Source: Bacillota bacterium (GTDB lineage Bacteria; Bacillota; Clostridia; Lachnospirales; Lachnospiraceae). Taken from it: a stretch of 64,000 bases of DNA. The position numbers and the translations under genes are program-made. Location of the stretch: positions 1 through 64,000 of the forward strand of contig JAEWJZ010000004.1 of assembly GCA_023386315.1 (NCBI GenBank), read 5' to 3'. The notes beneath the pieces are model-generated. The model was not told where the DNA came from. It ran no database searches and saw only the letters and a list, made by a program, of their open reading frames with translations. Below, in pieces: positions 25,400-34,405 of the stretch (the stretch's first letter is position 1; each line of letters starts with the position of its first letter).

Positions 25400-26395
25400 T
25401 CAGCGTACCTCTTCCCAGAATCTTACGGCATCTGACAGCCATCCATCAAGCCCGGTCCCATTTCCCAGTCCAAAGCTGTGACCGCCGTGTTCCATAAACC
25501 GTACTCTGTGAGGAACTTCCAAGCGGCTCAGCTGTTCTTCCATTAAGCAGCTGGCCTGTATATTAACCACAGGATCGTCCTTGCTGTGAACCAGATAGCA
25601 GGGGGGATAATCCTGATCCATGTGGTATTCCACACTATACTCCATCAAAGATTCTTCTGTAAAATCTTCTCCTCCGATCCGTTCTAAATACTTCACGGCA
25701 GCTGCCCGTTCTGATTCAGAAGCCTTCTCCATATCCTTTAAAAACTGAACCGTTGAGATACTTGGATAACCAAGAAACAGCGCAGCCGGCTTATGAAGGC
25801 CATAGGCTTCATATCCCTTCTCTTTTGTACCCCATACAGCCGCCAGATGACCTCCTGCAGAAAAACCTGTCACTGCATACTCTTCCGTTCTGATCTGAAA
25901 TTCATTCTTATGAGCAGCTAAAAATTTCAGTGCAGCCGCAATGTCATTGAGAGGCTTTGGAAGAAGCTTCTTCTGGCCTGTTCTGTATATTAAGATAAAT
26001 GCAGAATACCCCATTCTATTTAACTGTTCGGCAATGGGGTAACCCTCAACCAGTACCCATTCTCTTGCATACCCTCCTCCCGGGCACACAAGAACAAAGG
26101 GTTTATTCGGATCCCCAGGCATATGAATCAGCTTCACCTGCTCCTTATCCGGTTCCTCTTCCCATTGCTCTTTTGGATAAACATCATAGATCATCTGACT
26201 TTTCTCTTCCATTACCTCATAAATCCGTTTAATTGCAGGCAGTATTCCGCACCGCTCATTTCCATAATCACTTATTTTTCTTTTCCACACATCTTCTGTC
26301 ATATTTGTGAAAAAATACCCGGAAAACTGTTCAAGCTCTTTTTTTGAACAAAGCTCTCCAATGGTCATATCAGCAGAAACAGACTCAACCATCAT
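25400..26395 (-). CDS. Alpha/beta hydrolase, acetyl-esterase/xylan-esterase-like
   Basis: 331-aa serine hydrolase. The oxyanion motif is CPGGGYARE, the nucleophile elbow GFSAGGHLAA, the acid is an Asp in HSKDDPVV and the His lies in HGGHSFGLGN. This combination is typical of BD-FAE/Axe-type carbohydrate esterases that deacetylate sugars. There is no signal peptide. The start at 26395 has GAGGAG 5 nt upstream; a longer frame to 26431 would overlap the MATE gene. It lies 13 nt behind the MATE gene and is convergent with araC. Confidence 0.8.
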   Translation of the reverse strand: MMVESVSADMTIGELCSKKELEQFSGYFFTNMTEDVWKRKISDYGNERCGILPAIKRIYEVMEEKSQMIYDVYPKEQWEEEPDKEQVKLIHMPGDPNKPFVLVCPGGGYAREWVLVEGYPIAEQLNRMGYSAFILIYRTGQKKLLPKPLNDIAAALKFLAAHKNEFQIRTEEYAVTGFSAGGHLAAVWGTKEKGYEAYGLHKPAALFLGYPSISTVQFLKDMEKASESERAAAVKYLERIGGEDFTEESLMEYSVEYHMDQDYPPCYLVHSKDDPVVNIQASCLMEEQLSRLEVPHRVRFMEHGGHSFGLGNGTGLDGWLSDAVRFWEEVR

Positions 26396-26408
26396 ACCTT
26401 CTCCTCTC

Positions 26409-27797
26409 TTATGCCTCGTGGTCCAGAACAATATTCTGAATCCATACCCCTTTTTTTACAAGAATAAAACCGATGATGCATTTAATAATCTCTACCATCT
26501 GGCACATAAAATACAGCGGAACAATGGGAATCTGCGTATACCGGCTAAGCAGATACGCTGCCGGAATGCTTGCCACCCACATAAACACACTGTCAAAGAA
26601 AAAGGTTACAACCGTCTTTCCTCCGGAACGCAGTGTAAAATAAGAAACATTCATAAATGCATTCATTGGCATGATAAAGGCCAGAATCCGGATAAACTGA
26701 ACTGCTAAGTTCTTCACCTCATCAGTTGTATTGTAAATCATTGGGAACAGAGGTGCCACAATTGCCAGAATGGTACCCATAACCGCACAGGAGGCGACGG
26801 AAAATACGATCAGTTTCGTATCCGTCTCTCTGGCTTCTTCCATCTTTCCCGCACCTAAGAGCTGACCTACAATAATGGAAACAGAGATTCCAAGTGCCAT
26901 ATAAACCACATTAAATACATTACCGATGGTATTGGAAATATTTAATCCTGCCACAGCAGTCAGTCCCCTGATGGAATAGCATTGCATTAACATTGCCATT
27001 CCGCTTGCCCACAAAGCTTCGTTTACAATCAAAGGTGTGCCCTTCACAAAGATTCTTCCAATCAGGCTGGCAGGTATATGCATGCTCTTATATGCACCCT
27101 CGATAAATGGAAAGCGTTTTTTGTGCATATGAGTCCAGACTATAACAATTGCAGTCTCTATATACCTTGCAGTAACAGTGGCAATTCCTGCTCCCACCAC
27201 GCCAAGAGCCGGTGCCCCGAATTTACCAAAAATAAGAATATAGTTAAGAACCAGATTCACCAGCACTGCAACGATTCCTGCCTTCATGGGAATTACCGTT
27301 TCCCCGCATTCACGAAGAGTACTGGTATAAGCCTGCTCAATACTAAAGGGTAAAAGTCCCAGCATCATAACAAGCATGTATCTGCGTCCATTGGTTAGAG
27401 CAAGTGTAAGATCTCCGCCAGTTTCTTCTCCATGCAGGTACATGTAAATTAAGTTCTCTCCGTAAAAATAGAATATGAGCCCAGCCACAGCTGACAAAAA
27501 CAGGCAGAACAAAAATTTAAACCGGAATGTGTGTCTCACTCCGTCATGCTTACCACAGCCAAAAAACTGGGCACCAAATATTCCCGCTCCGGAAACGATA
27601 CCAAAAATACTGACATTAAAAACAAATATCAGCTGATTTACAATCGCAACTCCCGACATCTGCCCGGTTCCCACCATTCCAACCATAATGTTATCAAGCA
27701 GGCTGACGAAATTGGTAATTCCGTTCTGTATCATAATGGGAATTGCAATGGTCAGTACCATTTTATAAAATGCTTTGTTTCCAATAAACTTTTTCAT
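26409..27797 (-). CDS. MATE family efflux transporter
   Basis: About 462 aa, with 12 predicted membrane spans in two repeats. NFVSLLDNIMVGMVGTGQMSGVAIVNQ is the N-terminal MATE signature, and PLIVNEALWASGMAMLMQCYS marks the second half. MATE proteins export drugs or metabolites in exchange for Na+ or H+. The start is uncertain: MKKFIGNKAFYK at 27797 fits the family but has only a weak GGAAA. The open frame reaches 27899, and a GGAGG lies within it at an unusable spacing. It is probably cotranscribed with the esterase behind it. The substrate is unknown. Confidence 0.85.
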   Translation of the reverse strand: MKKFIGNKAFYKMVLTIAIPIMIQNGITNFVSLLDNIMVGMVGTGQMSGVAIVNQLIFVFNVSIFGIVSGAGIFGAQFFGCGKHDGVRHTFRFKFLFCLFLSAVAGLIFYFYGENLIYMYLHGEETGGDLTLALTNGRRYMLVMMLGLLPFSIEQAYTSTLRECGETVIPMKAGIVAVLVNLVLNYILIFGKFGAPALGVVGAGIATVTARYIETAIVIVWTHMHKKRFPFIEGAYKSMHIPASLIGRIFVKGTPLIVNEALWASGMAMLMQCYSIRGLTAVAGLNISNTIGNVFNVVYMALGISVSIIVGQLLGAGKMEEARETDTKLIVFSVASCAVMGTILAIVAPLFPMIYNTTDEVKNLAVQFIRILAFIMPMNAFMNVSYFTLRSGGKTVVTFFFDSVFMWVASIPAAYLLSRYTQIPIVPLYFMCQMVEIIKCIIGFILVKKGVWIQNIVLDHEA

Positions 27798-27928
27798 ACT
27801 TTTTCCAGTAAAAGCGTACTTTTTCTGTATTACCTCCGTTTTTGCCAGATTCATTTTCTGCTTATCAAAAATAAGTCTTCCTCGATTATAATCAATCAAA
27901 GGCCCAAACGCAAGTACAATACAGAAAG

Positions 27929-27963
27929 AAAAAAAGCCGGGGGAATAAAGAATTCCTCCAGCT
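27929..27963 (-). terminator. Terminator of the galactofuranose-type ABC operon
   Basis: On the minus strand AGCTGGAGGAAT pairs with ATTCCCCCGGCT (one mismatch) over a short loop, then seven T residues (27929-27935). It lies 15 nt behind the yjfF-like stop. Confidence 0.85.
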
Positions 27964-27977
27964 TCTAATCAATCAGT

Positions 27978-28994
27978 TTAATGTTTTTCCTTTGCCTTCG
28001 CAAACAGGCTCTGTAAAATGATAAAGAATGCAAGCAGCGCTGCGATTGTTATCTTGGTCCACCAGGAAGACAGCGTCCCCTGGAATGTAATAAAGGTTTC
28101 AATGGTTCCCTTAATTAAAACACCAAACAAACTTCCAAATACGTTGCCTACACCTCCGGTAAGCAGGGTTCCTCCGATTACTGCCGATGCGATGGCTTCC
28201 ATTTCAAACCCCTTTGCCTGCTCAACAAAACCAGCACAGGTATTCAATGCGAATAAGAAGCCTCCTAAAGAACATAAGAAACCATTGATTACATAGACAA
28301 GCAACTTGGTCCGCCTGACATTTAATCCCATCATCAGCGCCGACTGCTCATTTCCGCCTACTGCATAAATGGTTCTTCCAAACTTCGTATACTTTAAAAG
28401 AACAAATATGCCGATCAGAACAGCCAGGGCAATGATTACACTGGGATAGATAAACGGATAATTAACCACACCCTTTTTGTTTACGGTACCGCCTAAAAAG
28501 GTTAAGTTGATTTTGCTCTTCGCCCATTTTAAAAACATTTCATTTTTAATACTGATCATTTCCTGACTGATAATAGCTGTCATACCTCTGGCAAAGAACA
28601 TTCCGGCCAGAGTGACAATAAAAGGCTGAAGCTTTAGATATGCGATTAAAAATCCCTGCGCCAGACCAAACACAATTCCCATAATCAGAACAATGAAAAG
28701 AGCGGGAACCGCCCCCATTCCCTTAATCTCCATCATCCAAGCAAGCATCATACAGGTCAGTGCAACAATGGATCCAACAGAGATATCAATTCCTCCGGTT
28801 ATCATAACCATGGTCATGCCCGCTGCTATTACAATCAGACCGGCATTGGAGATAAACAGATTTAAAAATACCTGTGGTTTGGCAAACCCTTTACTTTGAA
28901 ATATAATCAGACCGGCTGCATACATCACCAAAAAGAGAACGATGGTGATAATCAGTAAAAATACTTTTCCATCAATTTTTTCCCTCTTCTTCAT
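27978..28994 (-). CDS. yjfF: Sugar ABC transporter permease (YjfF-like)
   Basis: 338-aa RbsC/YjfF-type permease. Typical blocks are MVMITGGIDISVGSIVALTCM near residue 60, AVGGNEQSALMMGLNVRRTKLLVY and AIASAVIGGTLLTGGVGNVFGSLFGVLI. About 9-10 spans are visible. The start overlaps the preceding permease stop by one base (TAATG). With the YtfT-like permease it should form the channel of a galactofuranose-type importer. Confidence 0.88.
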   Translation of the reverse strand: MKKREKIDGKVFLLIITIVLFLVMYAAGLIIFQSKGFAKPQVFLNLFISNAGLIVIAAGMTMVMITGGIDISVGSIVALTCMMLAWMMEIKGMGAVPALFIVLIMGIVFGLAQGFLIAYLKLQPFIVTLAGMFFARGMTAIISQEMISIKNEMFLKWAKSKINLTFLGGTVNKKGVVNYPFIYPSVIIALAVLIGIFVLLKYTKFGRTIYAVGGNEQSALMMGLNVRRTKLLVYVINGFLCSLGGFLFALNTCAGFVEQAKGFEMEAIASAVIGGTLLTGGVGNVFGSLFGVLIKGTIETFITFQGTLSSWWTKITIAALLAFFIILQSLFAKAKEKH

Positions 28995-30049
28995 TATGCC
29001 ACCTTCTTTCCTGACTTAACATTCATCTGCAGTTTACTGACCATGCGCTTTAACTCGGTTGACTGCAATGCTACAATCACTACAACAACAACCGCTTTAT
29101 ATACCGGAATCTGATCCGGTGAAACGCCCATGGCATAAAGGGTAGTGCTCAGTGCCTGAATGGTATATGCCCCGATCACACTTCCTAACAATGAAAACTT
29201 TCCGCCTGCAAGGCTGTTTCCGCCCAGAGCCACTGCAAGAATGGCATCCAGTTCCAGATTCAGACCGATATTGTTGGCATCAGCAGAATAGATTCTGGAA
29301 GAAGCCACCAGACCGGAGATCCCGGCGCAGAGACCGCAGAAAACGTAGGAGAGGAAAATAATCATAGCGGATTTGATTCCCATAAGTTTGGAAGCTTTGG
29401 CATTGATTCCCACAGTCTGAATATAAAGTCCCAGTGTCGTTTTCTTTAACAGAACATAGGTGAGCAGTACTACAATCAGCGCTACAAATACCGGTGTTGG
29501 AATTGGAATTCCGGGAATACTGGATCCCAGCATTTTATAGGATTCCACACGGATATAGGTGATCTGTCCCTTTGTAATCAGCTGTGCGATTCCCCGGCCA
29601 GCCGTGAATAAAATCAGAGTCGCCACCATGGGTTGAATCTTAAGCTTCGCCACAAGGAAACCATTAAAACAGCCACAGAGAATTCCTGCTAGGATTGCAG
29701 CCAGCACTCCCAGAATATAGGGATTTACAAATTCGTTTACGGTCTGCTGGCCCCCTGAAAGAATAAAGCAGCACACCGCTCCTGCCACAGACATGACAGC
29801 CCCCACGGAAATGTCTGTACCGCCGGAAGCAGCAACTACCAGCGTCATTCCCACAGCTAAAATAACCAAATCGCTGGCGCGGTTAATTACATCAATGATA
29901 TATCCGTAGAGGACGCCGTTTTTAATCGTTACCTCAAAGAAGCCCGGAGTTTTAATTAAATTGGAAAACAGAACAAGCACCAGACAGAAGAGGGGCAGAA
30001 ACAAGCGGTATCCTGTCAGTCTTTTTATAAATGCCTTTCCCTTATTCAT
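28994..30049 (-). CDS. ytfT: Sugar ABC transporter permease (YtfT-like)
   Basis: 351-aa RbsC-type permease, with AVGMTLVVAASGGTDISVGAVMSVAGA, TVGINAKASKLMGIKSAMIIFLSYVFCGL and DAILAVALGGNSLAGGKFSLLGSVIGA. The start at 30049 (MNKGKAFIKR) has GGAGGTGG 8 nt upstream, preferred over ATG 30067. It overlaps the ytfR stop by 8 nt. It is the partner of the YjfF-like permease. Confidence 0.88.
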   Translation of the reverse strand: MNKGKAFIKRLTGYRLFLPLFCLVLVLFSNLIKTPGFFEVTIKNGVLYGYIIDVINRASDLVILAVGMTLVVAASGGTDISVGAVMSVAGAVCCFILSGGQQTVNEFVNPYILGVLAAILAGILCGCFNGFLVAKLKIQPMVATLILFTAGRGIAQLITKGQITYIRVESYKMLGSSIPGIPIPTPVFVALIVVLLTYVLLKKTTLGLYIQTVGINAKASKLMGIKSAMIIFLSYVFCGLCAGISGLVASSRIYSADANNIGLNLELDAILAVALGGNSLAGGKFSLLGSVIGAYTIQALSTTLYAMGVSPDQIPVYKAVVVVVIVALQSTELKRMVSKLQMNVKSGKKVA

Positions 30050-31562
30050 CTGATCCACCTCCTGCAATTGCCTTCATGATATGGTTCTGATCAAGTTCAT
30101 CCTCCATTAGTTCAGAAACCTTCTCCCGGTCTCTTAAAACCGCCATCCGGCTGCAGGTACGGATCATCTCCTCAATTTCCGATGAGATAAACATAACAGT
30201 AACGCCCTCTTTTGCCAGCTGGACCACCAGTTTCTGAATCTCAGTTTTGGTACCAACATCAATTCCCCTGGTCGGTTCATCAAGAATCAGGAAATCAGGA
30301 TCAGTAAGAAGCCATCTTCCCAGAATTACCTTTTGCTGGTTTCCTCCGCTTAAGCTTCTTACAGGAGTATCCAGGCTGGCTGTCTTAATCTGCAGCAATT
30401 TCACATACTTGTTTGCCAGTTCCTCCTGTTCCCTGCTTCCAATGGGATGAAACATGCCTCTCTTGGCCTGGAGAGCGAGAATCAAATTCTCCCTTACCGA
30501 TAAATCAGCAACAATTCCTTCCTCTTTCCGATTCTCTGGAAGATATGCCATACCGGCCATCATGGCATCGAGAGGTGCATGGACCACCACTGTTTTACCA
30601 TTCACCTTCAGTTCTCCGCTGTCCGGTTTATCCGCTCCGTAAAGGCTTCTTGCAAGCTCTGAGCGTCCTGATCCCAAAAGTCCGGTAAGCCCGATTACTT
30701 CTCCCTTGTGGATCTGTAAATCGTATGGTTTAATGGTTCCCTGCCTGCCGATTCCCCTGGCATCAATCACTGCTTCACCGGATTTTTCAACACTGCTGCC
30801 CTCTTTGTTAATAGCTGCCAGATCATCAAAATCCTTGCCCATCATCTTTGCTACCAGCTGGACTCTGGGAAGCTTTTCCGTTTCATATTCGCCCACCAGT
30901 CCGCCGTTTCTAAGTACCGTTATCTTATCACATACCTCATATACCTGCTCCAGAAAATGGGTTACAAATATGATTCCGACTCCGTCTGCTTTCAGACGCC
31001 TCATCAACCCAAACAGTTTTTCAACCTCATTATCATCTAAGGATGATGTGGGTTCATCAAGAATCAGAACTTTTGCTGACATATCAACAGCTCTTGCAAT
31101 GGCAATCATCTGCTGCAGTGCAATGGAATAATTCTCCAGAGCCTTTGTCACATCAATACTCATATCAAGTCTTAAAAGAAGCTCTGCTGCCTTCCGGTTC
31201 ATGGTCTTCCAGTCAATCAGTCCGGCTTTCTTCGGTTCCCTTCCAATAAACAGGTTCTCCGCTACCGATAAATTCGGGCAGAGATTTACCTCCTGATACA
31301 CGGTACTGATCCCATGCTCCTGGGCTTCCTGAGGGGAATGGTTGATAATCGCCCGGTTCCCTCCTTCAATTCGTATCTCACCTGATTCAAATTCCTCTAC
31401 CCCGGTCAAAACCTTTATGAGCGTAGATTTGCCTGCTCCGTTTTCTCCCATGAGAGCATGGATCTCCCCGCTTCTTAAGGTAAAATCCACATGGTCTAAG
31501 GCACGCACCCCGGGAAATGTTTTTGATATGTTTTTCATGCTCAATACTATCTCATTGGGCAT
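30042..31562 (-). CDS. ytfR: Sugar ABC transporter ATP-binding protein (YtfR-like, two ABC domains)
   Basis: 506-aa tandem ABC ATPase of the ribose/galactofuranose class. The first domain has GENGAGKST and LDEPTSSLDDNEVEKLF. The second has a degenerate Walker A (GLLGSGRSE), signature LSGGNQQKVILGRWL and LDEPTRGIDVG, the usual asymmetry in this class. The start at 31562 (MPNEIVLSMK) is preceded by AAGGAGGG; the longer frame to 31664 would run through the attenuator hairpin. It energises the YtfT/YjfF-like permeases. Confidence 0.9.
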   Translation of the reverse strand: MPNEIVLSMKNISKTFPGVRALDHVDFTLRSGEIHALMGENGAGKSTLIKVLTGVEEFESGEIRIEGGNRAIINHSPQEAQEHGISTVYQEVNLCPNLSVAENLFIGREPKKAGLIDWKTMNRKAAELLLRLDMSIDVTKALENYSIALQQMIAIARAVDMSAKVLILDEPTSSLDDNEVEKLFGLMRRLKADGVGIIFVTHFLEQVYEVCDKITVLRNGGLVGEYETEKLPRVQLVAKMMGKDFDDLAAINKEGSSVEKSGEAVIDARGIGRQGTIKPYDLQIHKGEVIGLTGLLGSGRSELARSLYGADKPDSGELKVNGKTVVVHAPLDAMMAGMAYLPENRKEEGIVADLSVRENLILALQAKRGMFHPIGSREQEELANKYVKLLQIKTASLDTPVRSLSGGNQQKVILGRWLLTDPDFLILDEPTRGIDVGTKTEIQKLVVQLAKEGVTVMFISSEIEEMIRTCSRMAVLRDREKVSELMEDELDQNHIMKAIAGGGSDE

Positions 31563-31616
31563 AAGATCCCTCCTTTTTCTCCACTTTTTCTGCTTTTCAC
31601 TGCACGTCAGGAGATT

Positions 31617-31666
31617 AAAAAAGGTGCCTGGAGGAGGACTGTCCCCGTCCTCCATTCCCTGCACCT
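31617..31666 (-). terminator. Intra-operon attenuating terminator between ytfQ and ytfR
   Basis: On the minus strand AGGTGC (31661-31666) pairs with GCACCT (31622-31627) and encloses an inner GGAGGAC/GTCCTCC stem, followed by six T residues. Like the hairpins behind phnD and nikA, it separates the binding-protein gene from the ATPase gene. Confidence 0.75.
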
Positions 31667-31712
31667 GTTTTTCTGGCTATCATTCTGCTTTCAGCGCCTT
31701 AGTCCCAACCAA

Positions 31713-32795
31713 TTAATACTGTCTCTTTGGTTTTTCAGCTTCGGCTGTATCTGCCGGGAATACGCCTTCCTTTACATATGCAATCTTATCAACTTTTTCG
31801 CCCTTCTCAAGCTTCTGAATGATCTCAGCTACACGAGGACCGTGAAGAGGATTACACTCTACGGATACATTCATATCCCCTGCGATCATGGCGTCAAATG
31901 CTGCAGCAACTGCATCAAAGGAAATGATGGTGATATCGCCCTTTGGTCCGCAGGTCTTTCCTGCAGCCTTGATGGCATCAATGGCACCAAATGCCATGTT
32001 GTCGTTCTCAGCAATTACAACATCAATGTCATCATAGGTCTTTAAGAAGGATTCCATAACTTCCTGACCCTTTGCCTGAGTAAATTCTCCGGTCTGACGC
32101 TCTAACATCTTCCACTTCGGATGGTCTTTCATCTTCTCTTCCACACCGTTGGTACGTCCGATCTGTGCAGAAGAACCGATGGTACCCTGAAGAGTAACGA
32201 TATTGATGTCATCATCTGCTCTGTTATTCTTCTTTAAATACTCATCCAGCCATGCAACCGCATCATAACCTTCCTGAAGGAAGTTGGAACCAACCCATGC
32301 AGTATATAAGGAATCATCCGATACATTGATCATACGGTCAACGATGATTACCGGAATGCCTGCATCCTTAGCTTCCTGTAAAACAGTATCCCAGCCGGTT
32401 TCCGTAACCGGTGCGATAACGATATAATCAACATCCTGCTGAATAAAGTTACGAACTGCCTTTAACTGATTTTCCTGTTTCTGCTGTGCATCGTCAAAAA
32501 TAAGCTTGTAACCGTTTGCTTCTGTAAACGTTGACTTCATGGATTCGGTATTGGCCGTTCTCCAGTCAGATTCTGCACCAACCTGAGAAAATCCTACTAC
32601 GATCTCCTTCTTCTCTGCAGGTGCCGCTGTGGTTGTGGCTGCCTCCGTTTTTGCTGCCGCCGTTGTCTCCGCTTTTGTTTCAGCAGAAGCCGGAGCTGCT
32701 GTAGTCGTAGCTGTCTGTGATCCGCTGCAACCGGATAAAATCATGGCGGTTGTCATAACCGCAGCTGTCAAAAAGCTTAAAACTCTTTTCTTCAT
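31713..32795 (-). CDS. ytfQ: Galactofuranose-type ABC transporter substrate-binding lipoprotein (YtfQ-like)
   Basis: 360-aa lipoprotein with a signal peptide ending in the lipobox LSGC and an Ala/Thr/Glu linker. The mature protein follows E. coli YtfQ closely: VVGFSQVGAESDWRTANTES, DDAQQKQENQLKAVRNFI, VIAPVTETGWDTVLQEAKDAG, VTLQGTIGSSAQIGRTNG and KGQEVMESFLKTYDDIDVV. YtfQ binds galactofuranose; the same or a close sugar is likely here. The start at 32795 is set by GGAGGG. It is preceded by a clear promoter and a two-component system. Confidence 0.88.
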   Translation of the reverse strand: MKKRVLSFLTAAVMTTAMILSGCSGSQTATTTAAPASAETKAETTAAAKTEAATTTAAPAEKKEIVVGFSQVGAESDWRTANTESMKSTFTEANGYKLIFDDAQQKQENQLKAVRNFIQQDVDYIVIAPVTETGWDTVLQEAKDAGIPVIIVDRMINVSDDSLYTAWVGSNFLQEGYDAVAWLDEYLKKNNRADDDINIVTLQGTIGSSAQIGRTNGVEEKMKDHPKWKMLERQTGEFTQAKGQEVMESFLKTYDDIDVVIAENDNMAFGAIDAIKAAGKTCGPKGDITIISFDAVAAAFDAMIAGDMNVSVECNPLHGPRVAEIIQKLEKGEKVDKIAYVKEGVFPADTAEAEKPKRQY

Positions 32796-32842
32796 ATCCG
32801 TTCCCTCCAATAAGAATCATTTACTATTAAGTAACTACCTGT

Positions 32843-32871
32843 ATCATAGTCCCATCCCCTTGTTTTCTCAA
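32843..32871 (-). promoter_or_regulatory. Sigma-A promoter of ytfQ operon
   Basis: On the minus strand TTGAGA (32866-32871) and TATGAT (32843-32848) are 17 nt apart, 48 nt before the ytfQ start. The binding protein therefore has its own promoter downstream of the sensor kinase gene. Confidence 0.7.
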
Positions 32872-32890
32872 TACAATATCTTTTGCAAAG

Positions 32891-32961
32891 GGTTGAGTTT
32901 CTTACGTCATTTCACTGTATTCCAAAAATTAGTTGATTTTTTTCGGATAAAAGTTGATTTT
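32891..32961. repeat. Direct repeats upstream of the ytfQ promoter, candidate response-regulator sites
   Basis: AGTTGATTTT occurs at 32931-32940 and exactly again at 32952-32961 (21-bp period, two helical turns). A weaker copy GGTTGAGTTT lies at 32891-32900, 40 bp away and 20 bp from the -35. Phased direct repeats ending near a -35 are the usual target of AraC-type response regulators such as the one encoded at 34389-36014. Confidence 0.65.
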
Positions 32962-32962
32962 C

Positions 32963-34405
32963 TTATTTATTTCCCCTTCTCACTGCCGGAATTCTCACCG
33001 TGACAGAAGTTCCAACCCCGTATTCGCTTTCAATGGCAAGTCCGTATGCTTCACCAAAATTCAACCGTATCCTCTCTGCCACATTGGCAATCCCAAATCC
33101 TTCCCCTACATGAAAATCCTCTTTGCTGCCGCCTGCAATCTGATGTTCCATCTTCCTTACCTCTTCCGGCTTCATTCCAATGCCGTTGTCCTCCACCTTT
33201 AAAAGAATATCTTCCTTCTCCTGCCAGCCGCTGATCCGTAAGAATCCTTTTTTTCTGCAGTTTTTTATGCCGTGGTAAAGAGCATTTTCCACAATCGGCT
33301 GCAGGGTGAGCTTTAATATGGAATAATCCCTGATCCGCTCTTCAAAATCAATCTCATAATCCATAATATCCTCATAACGGAAATGCTGGATCAAAAGATA
33401 GCTTTTTATATGCTCCGCTTCCTCTTTTATGGTAATGAAATCCCGCCCGTTGTTCAGACCGATTCTTAAGAAAGAAGACAGTGCTGTAATCATCTCCACC
33501 ACTTCCTGATGCTGCTTACCCTCAGCCAGCCAGACAATGGTATCTAACGTGTTATAAAGAAAATGAGGATTAATCTGAGCCTGAAGAAGTTTCAGTTCTG
33601 TTTTTCTCTTTAATTCCTGCTCTTCCTTGATATGCCGGATCAGCTCTCCGATCCGGATCACCATCTGGTCATACTGTTCCCCCAGCACCTTAATTTCCCT
33701 GATGTTGCTTTTGGGTGCGCTGACTTCTAAATTCCCGTCTGCCAGCTTCATGGTGTATTCACACAGCTCCTCAATGGGCTTTGTAATTCTTTTTCCAAAT
33801 GAAGAAAAGGAGGCAATTAAAAATACGATGAGATAAGAAGCAATCACAATACAAAGAGCAATGACCTGTCTTGTCTGGGTGTCAAGCTTCTGCCGCACAG
33901 ACTCCAGTGTCTTTGTCTCATTATAGATATAATCGGACATGGACTCCTGGATTAAATCGGTAATCGCATAAATATCCTGGTCAAGGCGCTCCATATTCCG
34001 GTCATAATCTCCAATGATGTTGCTGGTCTGGATATCCTCAATTCGTTTCTCCAGCATTCCAATCAGAACCACTATTCCATCCAGTCCCTTTTTGCTGGTT
34101 TCCTGAGGAGTGGAGTCTTTCAGTTCCAGAAAGATCTTCCTGGAATTTTCCAGATCCTCATACGGGTTTAAGGATTCAAAGGTATCGGCTCCGATTACAA
34201 TCCGGTACATTTTATAATCAATGTTTGATTTAAAATCAAAATTAAATTCCGTTGCCATGGTTAAGTTCCGTATGCTTTGGCGGTACTGCTGGTTCTGCCA
34301 CTCCATGGTATATAGCAATATCCCAATCATAATAATGACCGGGATAAATACAATTGCCTGCATTGTTTTTAATTTCGCCTTAATCGAATCACTTTTGTAC
34401 TTCAT
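32963..34405 (-). CDS. Sensor histidine kinase, YesM family
   Basis: 480-aa membrane kinase. It has TM1 at about residues 15-32 (MQAIVFIPVIIMIGILLY), an extracellular sensor of about 150 residues, TM2 (VIALCIVIASYLIVFLIASF), a HAMP segment with GKRITKPIEELCEYTMKLADGN, the His box AQINPHFLYNTLDTI and the ATPase G-boxes DNGIGM and GFGIANVAERIRL. YesM kinases report sugars, often through the binding protein. Its start overlaps the response-regulator stop by 17 nt with GGGGGAG upstream. It lies just upstream of the ytfQ operon. Confidence 0.9.
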   Translation of the reverse strand: MKYKSDSIKAKLKTMQAIVFIPVIIMIGILLYTMEWQNQQYRQSIRNLTMATEFNFDFKSNIDYKMYRIVIGADTFESLNPYEDLENSRKIFLELKDSTPQETSKKGLDGIVVLIGMLEKRIEDIQTSNIIGDYDRNMERLDQDIYAITDLIQESMSDYIYNETKTLESVRQKLDTQTRQVIALCIVIASYLIVFLIASFSSFGKRITKPIEELCEYTMKLADGNLEVSAPKSNIREIKVLGEQYDQMVIRIGELIRHIKEEQELKRKTELKLLQAQINPHFLYNTLDTIVWLAEGKQHQEVVEMITALSSFLRIGLNNGRDFITIKEEAEHIKSYLLIQHFRYEDIMDYEIDFEERIRDYSILKLTLQPIVENALYHGIKNCRKKGFLRISGWQEKEDILLKVEDNGIGMKPEEVRKMEHQIAGGSKEDFHVGEGFGIANVAERIRLNFGEAYGLAIESEYGVGTSVTVRIPAVRRGNK

